A stretch of DNA of 64,000 nt from Diadophis punctatus similis (Eukaryota > Chordata > Lepidosauria > Squamata > Dipsadidae). Made by a program: the position numbers and the translations under genes. The stretch covers positions 240,389,177 through 240,453,176 of the forward strand of contig JALIGW010000002.1 of the NCBI GenBank assembly GCA_023053685.1, written 5' to 3'. Positions 9,727 through 36,300 of this stretch are shown here, in pieces. Under the pieces are notes generated by a model that was not told the origin of the DNA, ran no database searches, and was given only the letters and a program-made list of their open reading frames with translations. Positions within the stretch are counted from its first letter, which is position 1; every line of letters starts with the position of its first letter.

Positions 9727-10345
9727 AACCTACCCTCCAAAGCACCAAAAGGCAGGACAAGAAGCAACTAATGGAAACTAATCAAGAAGAGAAGCAATCT
9801 AGAACTATGAGAAATCTCCTGAGAGTTAGAACAATTTATCAGTGGAACAACTTGCATCCAGAAGTTTTGGGTGCTCCAACACTGGAGGTTTTTAAAAAGA
9901 GTTTGGACAACATTTGTCTGAAATGGTATAGGGTTTTCTGCATTTTATTTTATTTTATTTATTTATTTATTTATTTATTTTGTCAAGCGGTGTATATGAT
10001 TACAGTCAAAGTATAAACAAAGTATAAACATGGTTGTGAGTATATAAGAAGTACAAGCATGGTTATGAGTACAAGAAATTTTTTCAATGCATGGGTACAT
10101 TAGGACAGGGATGGTAGGCATGATGGTATGCTTATGCACACCCCTTATAGACCTCTTAGGAATGGGGTGAGGTCCACGGTAAACAGTCTAAGGTTAAAGT
10201 TTTGGGGCTGTGGGGAAGAAACTACAGTGTCAGGTAATGTATTCCAGGCATTAACCACTCTGTTGCTGAAGTCGAATTTTTTGCAGGGGGTTGGACTAGA
10301 AGACCTCCAAGGTCCCTTCCAACTCTGTTATGCTGTTATTCATGA
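9727..10345 (+). mobile_element. CR1 LINE 3' end, interrupted
   Basis: Plus-strand CR1: coding tail with TIYQWNNLHPEVLGAPTLEV (9830-9900), then, after an inserted LINE at 9938-10284, the terminus GGGGTTGGACTAGAAGACCT (10286-10345). The two halves match the continuous CR1 at 14410-15235. Confidence 0.8.
9938..10284 (-). mobile_element. LINE 3' end (same family as 43189-43756) inserted in CR1
   Basis: Starting at an ATTT-rich tail, the minus strand matches the terminal part of the LINE at 43400-43756, including the strings around CCTAAGAGGT and CATAAGC. It splits the CR1 at 9727-10345. Clade uncertain, CR1/L2/Rex group. Confidence 0.7.
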
Positions 10346-10375
10346 CGCAAATAACTCTGGAGTGTCCACGATCAA

Positions 10376-10617
10376 AATAGCAATAGCAATAGCACTTTAC
10401 TTATATACCGCTTCATAGTGCTTTACAGCACTCTCTAAGCGGTTTACAGAGTTCAGCATATTGCCCCCAACAATCTGGGTCCTCATTTTACCCACCTCGG
10501 AAGGATGGAAGGCTGAGTCAACCTTGAGCCTAGTGAGATTTGAACAGCTGAACTGCTAAACTAGCAATCAGCTGAAGGTCGCAATGCTGCTTTTAACCAC
10601 TGCGCTATCTCAGCTCC
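10376..10617 (-). mobile_element. tRNA-headed SINE
   Basis: A full-length minus-strand copy, with head at 10617 and an AATAGCAATAGC tail at 10376. Confidence 0.88.
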
Positions 10618-10944
10618 TATGAATGAGATGGATGAATTGTTGAAATTTAGTAAGAAGTATTTATGCCCAATCCCACCTCCCTCCCTTACACCACATTTAT
10701 GGAACATTCAAATATGGATACTCTCAATTCTTTAGGAATTATTTTGTAAAACTCTTCCAGAGCTGTATTTCAGCTCCCCTCTTATTGTATTTCTACATAA
10801 TTTGACCGGTTCGATAATCCAGATTAATTATTTCAACCAAAATTGCTGCCCCAGCTCATGTATGGGGACAGCTTGAAATGATTTCTATGTTTGGCCTGTT
10901 GGCCAGTTGGAATGTGTTGAGAGTGGAAAGAATCTAACTCACCT
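10618..10944. other. region downstream of V2R-2
   Basis: AT-rich sequence after the V2R-2 stop codon, presumably its 3' UTR and beyond. No canonical AATAAA (TTTATT on the plus strand) close to the stop stands out. Confidence 0.4.
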
Positions 10945-24924
<13,980 letters not shown>

Positions 24925-25500
24925 AATTCATGCTTCTGAATCAATCGCCTCTTTCCAAAGAACAATGAGATGATTTCAAAGCACTCTCAGAAAATGGAAT
25001 ATCCAGTGGCTTTCCTCATTCAAACAGAAACAAATCGAGCTTCATCCGGAAAAAGAGAGAAAGGTACATTCATCAGCACAGCCCCTGCATTTGTCCTAAA
25101 TCTTGTGCAAGCCATTCAGCATGGGTAGAGGCTTATATCTTTTTCTGATGCAAGATCCATTCCATGTTGCTTCAGTATGACGTCATATCAAAGGCAGTCA
25201 CTGGAAAAAATAGCAGTAGACATCTCAAAGTCTGGGATTGTGATAATTACTGTGAGTGATAATTTGTCCTCCGGACCTTTTCCAGGGCTCCATATATAGA
25301 GGGGCAGCTGGATTTTTGTGAAATGTTGCAGATATGCCCCTGGAGACACCCTTCTATAATGGTTGTCATCCTTCCTGTCAGGACATGTCCAGAAAGTGAT
25401 GCTGGAGGAAGATGCTCCAATACCCAGGGAACTGACTTCTGCTGTCCATCATTGTCTCCAGAGAACATTAGAAAAGATCACTCAGAGCTATGCAGTTCAG
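24925..25500 (-). promoter_or_regulatory. V2R-2 conserved 5' flank
   Basis: Aligns with the 5' flanks of V2R-1 and V2R-4, with strings such as CTGTCAGGACATGTCCAGAAA and GTGATAATTACTGTGAG on the plus strand. The open frame seen in the other two is disrupted here, so the conservation is not protein-coding. It is likely promoter/5' UTR DNA carried along by gene duplication. Confidence 0.5.
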
Positions 25501-25822
25501 TGGCTGTACTTAGACCTGTGATTTGTGTGACTTTGGCTATGAGAATGTTCCCTGATCTAGTGAAGTCTGTTGTGTGAATATCATCCTTGCAGGAAGAAAA
25601 ATGTCCCTGGTTATTTCAGTTACAAACTATTGTTCAGCTTGTCTCCACTAAATTAATGTACTTCAGGGTTCCAGTAATTCACTGAACCATCTTTTTTTTC
25701 CCAATCACCAACTAACTTCGCAGTCCTGTATTTTTGTAATCCGCAAAGTCAGTCCATAGACTAGTCCATTAGCAACATAAAAAGTTTCTTTGGAGACAGC
25801 TGTTGTTTCTTCTTCCTTTGTG
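25501..25822. other. intergenic, nothing recognised
   Basis: No gene or known repeat seen. Confidence 0.4.
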
Positions 25823-26170
25823 TTAAGATATTCATGAACTGGGAGAGCCATGTTAACAAGGTCAGCCAATGAATAGGCATAGCAACTAAGTCAGCCAATG
25901 GGAGCTAAACAAATCTGAGTTTGTGCAGAGAATCAAAACTGAAACTAGAAGGCTGGGCGTGGCTCAGCCCACTCTGTACTCAGTCCACTCTGAACTCTAA
26001 AAATGAAACTAACTGTTCTCTCCTGCCTGTGTGTTTGCTTGTAACTGTTTGAATAAGAATCTACATTGGTATTGTATATATATTCTTGTATATAAAGAAG
26101 TTTCTTATTTAAATCAATCCTGCTGCATCAGTCTGCCTGTATGTGCTTTCTGGATTTAATTTTCTGCAAC
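25823..26170 (+). mobile_element. possible solo LTR
   Basis: It starts TGTTAAGATATTC and ends TCTGCAACA. Inside are two CAGCCAATG (CCAAT) boxes and a TATATAAAG box near 26090. The composition suits an LTR promoter, but no target duplication is found and the ends are guesses. Confidence 0.35.
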
Positions 26171-26880
26171 AAACTCTGATATTTTGGCAATTAATTTTTA
26201 TAATCCACAAGGGTCCACCAAGTCCCCAGTATTTTATAATCCACAATGCCTAGCCGATCAAAAGGCTGTCCACTTGGTCTAAAAACAAATCCAAGCTGTT
26301 CCCCAGTTTCACACTGCCAATCATATTTATAATCCACAAAGGTTCGGATAATTTCAATGTTTTCACTGTCTGTCTCCAAACATCCAGTATAAACAATTTG
26401 CGGGTGTTACTTTGTATCAGACTCAGTCTCGGGCTTATATGCGGTAGTCAAAACATCCACATCCCTTTCACTTTTATGATGTCCATCCCAACCAGTAGGT
26501 ATCGCCCTTGCTCTATTTCTCCACTTTTACTGCAAACATTAAAATATCCAAAATGTCCAAAGAGCTCTATTTAAAAGTTTCTCAAGTCAAAGTAGCAATA
26601 AAAATATATTTCAATATTTTTAAATCAATTGAAATTACTAAGAATAATCAGCCCAATCTTTCCTATCGCTTTAAAGGTTGCTTCTCTCTAAAAGTTATTT
26701 CCTCTCTCTTTTGGATCTGTCAGTAGCTCACAAACTTACCTCCCACTCCAGGGGTGCTGAAAGATTTGAGAAAGAAGCACCTGTTGTGATGATGTTGTTG
26801 TGATCTTTCTCCCTCATATATCCTTCTTTGACCTCCTAAAAGGAATGGTGAACTGGCAGAGACAATGAAAAATCTAGAAG
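26171..26880 (-). other. unclassified LINE-like sequence with short repeats
   Basis: The minus strand has a short frame in which VDYK recurs (VDYKYD, VDYKIL, VDYKN). It corresponds to TATAATCCACA repeats on the plus strand at 26198, 26234, 26328 and, diverged, 25737. Not identified; possibly a retroelement 5' region. Confidence 0.3.
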
Positions 26881-26882
26881 AA

Positions 26883-28960
26883 TGTGGGAGAGGGCATGGC
26901 CAGCGCTGCGGCAAGACGGAGTTCCCCCGCGCTCTGCATGGGATCCCGAGTTCCGTGTCGCCTGGAGACCCGGCTCAATCTGAGCTGGGTTAGAACCACC
27001 CTGAAGGGGTGGGGAAGAGAGAGGCACTGTCAGCAAACTGGTGGGGTGGCAAAATCCCCCCAGGGAATCAACTTAGCCTCTAGGCAGGTGGCGACGCAAT
27101 GTTGCCCTAGCCACGGTGGTCACATTCAATCTGAGTGTGATTTTTGGAAGACTGGAGTCATCTGGAAAGGAAAGGAGTTTAAGCGATGGACAGGAGGAAA
27201 AGATAAATTAGAAGATTAACTGGTGAGTCACAAAGCCGGAGAAGGAGAAGAAATTGGTGTTTTTTTAAACTTTAAGAGACAAAAACATTTAAAAGATTAA
27301 GAAGCAGCTAACTAGCAAATGAAAAATATTATTGGACAAATAATTCTGAAGGCAGTAACTAAAGACCATGGCTGGGAGATTTAGAGAGGGTTTTTTTTTT
27401 TTTTTTGGATTGCTTATGGAAGGAGAAAGAATCGGATTTAAATTTACATTGATTTATACTGTTTTTTAAAATATACAAAGACATTGAAATAAAGCAGAAG
27501 ATTGATTAAGAGTGCCATCTGCTGTTTTAGTTTGTTCATCTGTTTTAATTGTTCAGTGACTATTTACACAGCTGGTGACCTCAAACAGAGAGATTGTTTT
27601 GGTTAATACAAAGCAGTGGATACTTTGTTCGTATTTGTTACTGAAAAGAGCTTACATCTGTTAGCTGAAAGAACTGACTGAACTCTAAATGAACTTAAAA
27701 GGTTACATATTACATATTAAAATGGATATTGTATATAAACATGTTTTTGTATTTACTAGGCTGCAAAAGGATAGTGTTGACGAGATGGTTGACATGTATG
27801 TTCAATGTTTTCTATTTTCAAAGATATTTGATGCTTTATTTGTATATACATATGTTTATACATGTTTTTATGTTTGTTTGTTTGTATGTTTGTTTGTCTT
27901 TTTAACATAATTAATAAAGACTATTTTTAAAAAATAAAATAAAATAAAATGGATATTGTATCTTGCACAGAGAAAAGCACTTTGTATTAGGCTCTTGGAA
28001 AGATACTTTTAGACAGCTGGACTTATCACAAAGGTTTTCGAACGGCAATATTGGCGATATGGAAGCGGATGAATTTGAGGACTTTGCAATTTTTTTAAAG
28101 ATTACTGTGAAGAATTAAAGAATGACTTTATGGTGTTTGAAGATGGTTTCAGAAAGAAAACACAGAAAATATTGGATAAGAATGTGGTTCCTGGCAAGGA
28201 TAATAATGGACATAATGACAAGGACTTTGAAAATATGAGTTCAGATACAAAGCTAAAAGTTGGATTAAGGATTATAATAAGGATTATAAGGACTTTCAAA
28301 ATATGGATTCAGATACAAAGCTAAGAGCTGGAGAGGACAATGATAAGGAATATAACAAGTACTTGAAAAATAAAAGATTAGATACAAAGCAAAGAGCTGG
28401 AGAGGTGCTGGATAATGAGGATTCTAATAAGGATATTAATAAGACCAATGATAAAGAATTTGAAAATATGATGACACAAAACATAAAACAAAATATTGGA
28501 ATAGAGAAGAAATTGGAAGAAGAAAAACAGATGGAAGAAGATATAGAGAATAATGGAGATAAAGAGAAAAAAGATTTTGTAAATGGACAGATTGATAAAT
28601 ATATTGTATTTTATGATGATTTCACTGGGAAGAACAGTGGTAAGGGAAAAATAGGGCAAGGACAGAAGTATTAAATTAAAAAAGAAAGGGGGAAGGGATT
28701 AAGAATAATAGGAGGAGGATTTGTACAATTGGCATACATAAGGAGGAAAGGAGGAGAAGGGGAAAGAAAGTGGGGGTATAATATGACTCAGAAAAAATAG
28801 GGGAATTAAGAAAAAGAGAATGGAATCTTAAAGAAAATGGATGATTTTGATGGGATTATTATTAAAAAATTCTCTCTCTCTTATGTTTTTTTGTTTGTGT
28901 TTGTGTTTTTGTTTTTATTCTTAGTGTATTTGTTAACAATACGTAAATAAGTAAATATTT
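26883..28960 (+). other. unclassified retroelement-like region with acidic, lysine-rich open frame
   Basis: A GC-rich start (26883-27120) leads into purine-rich DNA and an open frame at 28303-28674 (123 codons, Lys/Glu/Asp/Asn-rich). Its units SDTKLRAGEDND and LDTKQRAGEVLDNED repeat imperfectly, with a further SDTKLKVG upstream in another phase. The layout resembles a LINE 5' UTR plus ORF1, but no RRM or RT domain is seen. I cannot identify it. A 211-bp L1 fragment is inserted at 27735-27945. Confidence 0.35.
27735..27945 (+). mobile_element. 5'-truncated L1 3' end with target duplication
   Basis: It ends TTAATAAAGACTATTTTT plus an A-rich tail, like the 3' end of the L1 at 37240-37283. It is flanked by the 16-bp duplication AAAATGGATATTGTAT (27719-27734 and 27946-27961). 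Confidence 0.85.
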
Positions 28961-29070
28961 AACATAATCAGATATAATTATTAATATAAATAAATCCCTG
29001 TCTTAAATCAGGGCCACATCTAATATTTTCTTTTAAATGTATATATATATTAATGTTTATATTGTATTTT

Positions 29071-29127
29071 TACTTGGCTGTTCACCTCCCTGAGTCCCCG
29101 GAGAAGGGCGGTATATAAATTTAACTA

Positions 29128-29210
<83 letters not shown>

Positions 29211-29213
29211 ATC
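29071..29213 (+). mobile_element. L2 3' terminus with (AAAT)n tail
   Basis: A short L2 end (CCTCCCTGAGTCCCCGGAGA) followed by an AAAT array from 29124 to 29213. Confidence 0.75.
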
Positions 29214-30832
29214 GTAACTTTGGGAAGTTATAATTACAGTATAAATTGATAAATGAATGGAAAGTGTTAATGTGTGATAATTTATGGAATGTGACTATTT
29301 CTTTATGAACATATTAATTAATGAATATAATATAGCCAAATTGTGATGTAAAATGAAATGAAGCATTATGTGGAATTTATCAAAAAAAAAACCAATGTAC
29401 AAGATATCACTTTGTAGTAATATACAAAGAATTTATACAATTGAAGTCTTATTGTTAAAATAAGCAAATGTGGAATTCTCCTTATTTGCCTAAAGCCAAG
29501 TTCTCAATCAGAAAAGATTTCCATTTAGCCCTTCTGGGTCAGTGTGAGAAGTGAACTACACTTGACTCGATATGTCTGCCAAAAGTCTCCCAGAGGACTC
29601 TACCAAAGAGCAGAGCTAAATCTTTTTCTTAGAATTCTCCCTATCAGGAGAGATCCCTGACTAATTCAACTAGTTCTTGGACTCAGAGATTGTTGGGCAT
29701 TTCTCTGGAGAGAAATGAAAGGGAAATAATCCCCATAGGTTCATAATGGTAGGGTAGAGCTAGAATTAAATTGGTCATCAAGAACTGAGAGGCTTAGGAG
29801 CTCCAGCCTTGAAATTGGCCCCAGAGGGAGTACATAGCATCTGTGACCGAAGAAAAAGAAAGCTGGTATTTGTTGGCATAGCAGTCAAAGAGAAAACACT
29901 GGGGGATAGTTAGTGCCCAAACATGTCATAGATCTGAAAAAAACTCCCTGCTAAGTTGGAGCCAAAATTTACTGTACTTTGAAAGCTAATGATCAAGGGC
30001 ATCATCACAAAAGGGCTGATGCAAGTCTCTTAAGAACAAAATCAAGCTCAGTTAAAAACTAGTCATTAAAACTTTGCAGAGTTAAAAAAAAATCACATAC
30101 ACAACGAGGGAAAAAGTTTCTGTGTCATTGGAAGTGAGTTCTTGTTTACTGGGTCACTTCCAGGTCTGCAAAGGAGCTATGGCAGGTGTTCCACTTCTCC
30201 CCTGTAATTATGAAACTGTTGGGGATTTCTTTTTCACTCATTACTCTCCAGGGAGTTTTCCAGCTGTCATTTTTGAAACCAGTTCAGTGAGTGGCAAACT
30301 CACAAGGAATGATGCAAAGTTATGTCCTGTCCTGAGCCAGAAACCCCTAAAAGATAGAGAATTCCTGGCTTGGCCTACATAATTTCACACTCTGCCTTTC
30401 CTTGCCTGTTGTTTCTTTTCTTGTAGAGATGTGTTTCAAAATGTTATAAATCACATATTCTAGACTCATTTCAGTCTATTTCCCGATGGACTTTAAAACA
30501 CCCTTATTTTAATTCATTTTGACTCAGGTAGCTTCATAGACAAATTTATAATCCAAGGCCTCAATGACCCCTTTGTTCTTCTATGGTGTTAGTCCATCCC
30601 AAGTTCTACAATACATTCCCTCCCTCCCTTCATCTACTGTACATCATTAATTCAAATGTTGATGAATCCATTATCCAGAGTAGAACATTGTGACCAAATT
30701 CAATAGTTAATGGTGGTCATAAGAGGAATTTGTTTTTTAAATATATGTTTTATTGATACTTTTTTTTGATAAGCATAAAACATTCCATATCCATCTGAAC
30801 AGCGTGTTGTTTGGGCACAGTTGGTTTTAGAT
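29214..30832. other. no recognised feature
   Basis: About 1.6 kb of apparently unique DNA upstream of the L1 insertion. Short open frames exist but match nothing I know and have no supporting context. Confidence 0.5.
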
Positions 30833-30850
30833 AGAAATACAACAATAATC
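30833..30850. repeat. L1 target-site duplication, 5' copy
   Basis: AGAAATACAACAATAATC, 18 bp, repeated exactly at 37284-37301. It fixes the ends of the L1. Confidence 0.95.
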
Positions 30851-32248
30851 GACTTCCGGGGCGGGCGCTATGCTGGTGCGGAGCGAAGAAAGCTGACAGC
30901 GGACTTCGCCCGACTTTTCGCGGAGCTGGTAGCCGAAAGCGGCATGCGATTCTCTGGAGGAGATCGCTAAAAGAAGGGGGACACTGAACTGCACCAGAAG
31001 AAAGTGCTATCTCCTGGTGAAATAGGTGGAAACCCCCGATAACAGCCGCGAAAGAGATCGGAGATCGGAGGTGGATAGACGATCCAGAGTCATGGCGCCT
31101 TGATCCTGACATAGAGGAAGAAAGCGAGAGGGAAACAGTAACCCTTGGCCGAATACTCTCATCAATCTTAAAGTGCGGAACCTGAAATTGGAGACGGAAC
31201 AGCAAAGGGCGGAAAAGTGAAAGTCTCCCGAGTGGAACAGGTGGCACAGAAGCGGTAAGGAGCTATAAGAGAGGACATTACCAAATAAAAAGAAAGGAGT
31301 TCTGAAAGATTGGGGGAAAAAAGAAGGAAAAAAAAACTGTTGCTAGATTTAAGATCGGAACTTTGTTTTGGTGCCTGAATAAACAACTAAGGAAAAGTGA
31401 AACCAGTGGGAATACTGGCTCTGTTATACTGCGGAAGTAAGCAAAGATTTCTTTAAGCTGACAGCGACATCTTAGAGAAGCTGAAGGAGATACTTTTTAA
31501 CAACTGTTCCTTGAGATCAACATCACACATTTGGAAACTGTTGCAGCAAAAATCAGAAATTTAGAAACTATAGTGATTTAAAGAGACTACTGCTTAAAAT
31601 TGGATTTGAATTTGATACACTGGATTTGGTATAGAAGGAGGAGAATAACAGAGACATATAAAAGGAAAAAAAGAGTGACAGTGACTGTGCAGTTTCTGAA
31701 AAAGAAGACATTTTGGAACTTTAAAAGAAGACACACTGATTGCCTCTACTGGTAAACAAGGAAAAAAAATTACTTGGATATTGAATATAGACAGTTGATT
31801 GGTATTAAATATTTGATATTTGATTGAAATAATTATAACAAATAGGATTAATCTTAATTAATTTAAAAGAAAGATTGTAGTATTAACAAAAAGCTAAATT
31901 TAGTTCTGATTGAAATAGATTGTGATAAATAATTGTAAAAATAGATATATAGATTGATTGATTTATAAATTGACTGATAGATAGATTGTTATATTGATTA
32001 ATACTGTTATACTATTGAAAATAATAGAAATTGACTGTCTATATATACATAGAAAATTGAAATCAAGACTTAGGAATTAAGAACTAGGATTTCAAATGAC
32101 AAAATGTATAAAACTGTGACAAAGGTGGAATTAGAATATTGACATTGCTTGCTTGGTGGAGAAAGGGGAAGGGGGAAATATAGGAGGAGGCTATATGAAA
32201 GTTTGGAGTAATTTCTTTAAAAATTATAACTTTTTCTTAAAAGCACAA

Positions 32249-33298
32249 ATGTCCTCGACCACGGTGACAAAAACTGTAAAGAAAGCAGTTTCAGCTGCGC
32301 CATCACCGGCAGGACAAAGATTACTAACAGAAATGACGACTGTAGAGAAACAGGGACAAATCCCCTCCCTACAAACTATGCAGGCCTCATTAGACAGAAT
32401 TACAGAATTTATGCTTGCATCACAGGAAAAAATGATAAAAACGCAAGAAACAATAGAAAATAACCACGAGGAAATGAAAGGGAACTTCGAAGTAGTTAAA
32501 GGAGATATTAAGAAGTTAGACAGTAGAATGAAAAATATACAAGAAATAGTTGCCAATCACGAACAACAAATACAGATAATAGTGGAAAAAACAGAGAAGG
32601 CAGAAAAAAGACAAGATGCAACAGAAGAAAGATTGAGAACAATAAACAGGGAGTTAGAGGGGGCAATCTCACTGTTGGAACTTGAGAAAGCAAATTATTA
32701 TTTAAGATTCCAGAATGTACTAGAAGAAAAGGAAGAGGACACTAGAAATGTAATGTCAGAAATTCTGGGGGAGGTTCTCCAAGTAGACAAGGAAGAAATA
32801 AAAACTAACATTGATGAGATATATAGGGTTCAGAACAATTACATAAGGAAACATAAACTACCAAGAGAAATTCATGTAAGATTTACAAAAAAACATATAA
32901 GAGACGAGATTTACAAAATTACAAGAACAGAACAAATAAATTATAAAGGAAAAGATATTACAGTTCTGAAACAGATACCAAAGAGAATAAGAGACAAAAG
33001 GAGAGACTTCCAATACCTTTCAGTGAAACTAATAAGAAAAGGAGTGTCATTTAGATGGCTAGTGCCAGAAGGACTTCTGGTCACATGGAAAGATAAAAAA
33101 GTTAGAATAGACACATTTGAGCAAGCAGATCACTTTATTGAGCATTACTTAGAACCAGAAGGAGAGAGCAGCATAGAATTAGAAACACAGAGCCAAGAAG
33201 AACAAAGTACAGAAGAAAGAGAGAAGTTAGAGAAAATATACACCAAGACCCAAGTAGAAACACGAAGCGCAAGAACAGCCAAGGCAGCAGCAAAATAA
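32249..33298 (+). CDS. L1 ORF1 protein
   Basis: ORF1 proteins are RNA-binding chaperones that coat L1 RNA in the cytoplasm. Taking the ATG at 32249 gives 349 residues; an in-frame ATG at 32195 is also possible. A long Glu/Lys/Gln-rich coiled coil spans about residues 45-145. It is followed by the RRM-like region (NYYLRFQNVLEEKEED) and the C-terminal domain with REIHVRFTKKHIRDEIYK. The frame is intact and ends 4 bases before ORF2. The start choice rests on the serine/threonine-rich basic N-terminus typical of ORF1p. No stop or frameshift is seen, so this protein could be made. Confidence 0.88.
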   Translation: MSSTTVTKTVKKAVSAAPSPAGQRLLTEMTTVEKQGQIPSLQTMQASLDRITEFMLASQEKMIKTQETIENNHEEMKGNFEVVKGDIKKLDSRMKNIQEIVANHEQQIQIIVEKTEKAEKRQDATEERLRTINRELEGAISLLELEKANYYLRFQNVLEEKEEDTRNVMSEILGEVLQVDKEEIKTNIDEIYRVQNNYIRKHKLPREIHVRFTKKHIRDEIYKITRTEQINYKGKDITVLKQIPKRIRDKRRDFQYLSVKLIRKGVSFRWLVPEGLLVTWKDKKVRIDTFEQADHFIEHYLEPEGESSIELETQSQEEQSTEEREKLEKIYTKTQVETRSARTAKAAAK

Positions 33299-33302
33299 TA
33301 AG

Positions 33303-36300
33303 ATGGAAAATTTAGTTAAAATACTATCAGTAAACATAAATGGAATCAATTCGCCAATTAAAAGACGACAAACTTTCAATAAACTACAAAAACAGAATCT
33401 AGATATAATCTGTCTGCAAGAGGTACATGTTAAAAAAGAGCATATCAAATTATTAGAGGCACCAAAACTTGGAAAGTTGTTCACATCACTGGATGATTCA
33501 AAAAAGAGAGGGATTGCAGTATATATTAAGGATTGGCTGCAACCAAAACAGGTATACCAGGATAAGGAAGGTAGAGCACTAATGATAGAGACTTTAATAA
33601 ACAAAAAAAATGCTACTTATAATAATTTATGCACCTAATAACAAACAAAAAGAGTACTTTAAAGAATTACATAAACAAATAGTCAAATTAGAAAAAGAAA
33701 ACATATGTATAGTGGGAGATTTTAATGCTGTATCAGATAATAAATTGGACTACAAATCTGCAAATAAAAAACAACATGAAAGAAAGATACTACCATGTGA
33801 ATTTTTTGCCCTAACTAGGGAATTTAACCTTAGGGATGCATGGAGAGAAAACCACCCACACGAAAACCAGTACACATATTATTCCACCCCACAAAACTCC
33901 TGGTCGAGAATAGACATGGTTTGGGCCGACACAGAAATATTGAATAAAATCCAAGAAATTGAAATAAAACCAAATATATGGGCGGATCATAATCCTATAG
34001 CTTTTACAATAAAAGAGAGGAGAAAGACAAACAAGAGATGGTTTATGAATAGGGCAATACTAAAAGAAAGGAGCTATATTGATTACATGGAAAAAGAATT
34101 AGCCTTCTTTATGAAGGAAAATTGGAATAACGATACTACAATTCAGAACCTATGGGATACCGCAAAAGCATACATAAGAGGATTAACTACAACATATACC
34201 ATTAAAAGAAATAAAAACAGAAATAAACAAATTAATGAACTGCAAAAAAATTGGGAGAATTAGAACACAGACAACAAACGGAACAATTAAATGAAAAAAT
34301 TAAAGAAGAAAAGGCCCTAATTAAACATAGAATTAATTTACTGACACAAGAGGAGGTGGCACAGAAAATTAAAATGGCAAAACAAAATTACTTTGAAAAT
34401 GCTAACAAGCCAGGCAGGTGGCTAGCCTATAAATTACGAAAGGAAAGGGAGGAAAGACATATACAACAATTAGAAGATGAGAAGGGTGAAGTAAAGACAA
34501 CATTAGAGGACAAAAAAGATATAATACTTAAATATTTTAAAGAACTATATAAAAAAGAGGAAATAAGGGAAGAGGATATACAAACCTACCTGCAACAGGC
34601 AAAAGACTCACCAATAATAGAATTAGACAAAAACATGTTAGATGAAGAAATAACACCTCTAGAACTAGAAAAAGCTATAAAAAAACAAAAGAACAACAAA
34701 ACGCCTGGACCAGATGGTATACCTGCGGAATACTACAAAGAATTGCAGAATCCTATTAAACAATTATTGCTAGTAACATACAATGAAGTACTAAACAAAG
34801 GGGAAATTCCTAAAACATGGGAAGCATCAATAATATCACTAATCCCAAAAGAGAAAATAGAAAAACAGAAGATACAAAACTTCAGGCCAATCTCGCTGTT
34901 AAATGTGGACTATAAGATATTCATGACCATAATGGCAGAAAGACTAAAAAATGTAATTAACAAAAACATACATCCGGATCAAAATGGTTTCCTCCCACAT
35001 AGAAACATTAGAAACAACACAAGAACAATTATGAATATACTAGAATATTATGAGGCAAATCCAGGAAAACCTGTAGCTCTCATGTTCCTCGATGCTCAAA
35101 AAGCATTTGATAATTTAAATTGGGATTTTCTTATTAAAAAGTTAGAGATTACAAATTTCGGCCCCAAATATATCAGGATGATTAGAGCCATATACTCAAA
35201 ACAGACAGCAAAAATAATTATAAATCAAGATACAACAGATAAATTTGACATTCAAAAAGGAGTACGACAGGGATGTCCACTGTCTCCCTTGCTATTTATA
35301 TTCACTTTAGAAACGCTGCTACAACGAATTAGGCAAAATTCAAATATTGAAGGACTTAAAATTAGAGGACAAGAATACAAACTGCAAGCTTTTGCAGATG
35401 ATATGGTCTTTAATATGGAAAACCCGATTGAGGTAGGACCAAAATTAATAGAGGAAATCAACAAATTTGGGAAAGTAGCAGGCCTAAAAATCAATAAAAA
35501 TAAAACCAAAATAATAACGAAGAATTTACCAAATAAACAAATTCAGGAACTGGAAGAGAAATTGGGTATTCAAACGGTTAAAAAAATTAAATACTTAGGA
35601 ATAATACTAACGGCCAAATGCATAACAATTAAAAATGATAATTATATAGAGCTGAATAAACAAATAGAAAAAGATTTAGAAAAATGGACAAAACTACCTA
35701 TTTCATTAACAGGGAGAATATCCACGATTAAAATGTCAGTGCTACCAAAAATATTATATTTGTTCCAAACGATACCAATTAAATTAGATAGAAAATATTT
35801 TGACAATTTAAATAAAATGATATCTAAATTCATTTGGTCAGGAAAAAAGGCAAGAATTAAATTAAAATATTTACAGCAGAATAAAGAGCAAGGGGGCTTT
35901 GGACTTCCAGAATGGGAAACCTATTATCAAGCAACATCTCTACAGTGGATAACGGATTGGATTAAAATTAACAATAAAAGAATATTAATGCTCGAGGGAC
36001 ATGATCTACAGGTAGGATGGCATAGTTTCATATGGGACGGAAAACACAAAACGCATTCCTACTTCCAAAAACATAAAATCAGAGACTCATTATATAACAC
36101 TTGGAGCAAAATAAAACATCAACATTACACAGAAATCCCAACATGGTTTTCGACTATGGAGGCGATTACATACCCCACCACAACGGACATATACAAAATG
36201 GTTAAATACAAACAAATACTAGATGAACAAGGGAACCTAAAAGAGATCCAAACTCTAAGAGATCAAAGAATCGGGATAGATTGGTGGCCATATTACCAAA

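Noticed and set aside
26884..27219. 111-codon open frame with a GC-rich start
   Set aside because: No recognisable domain; GC-rich stop-poor sequence in a retroelement-like region.
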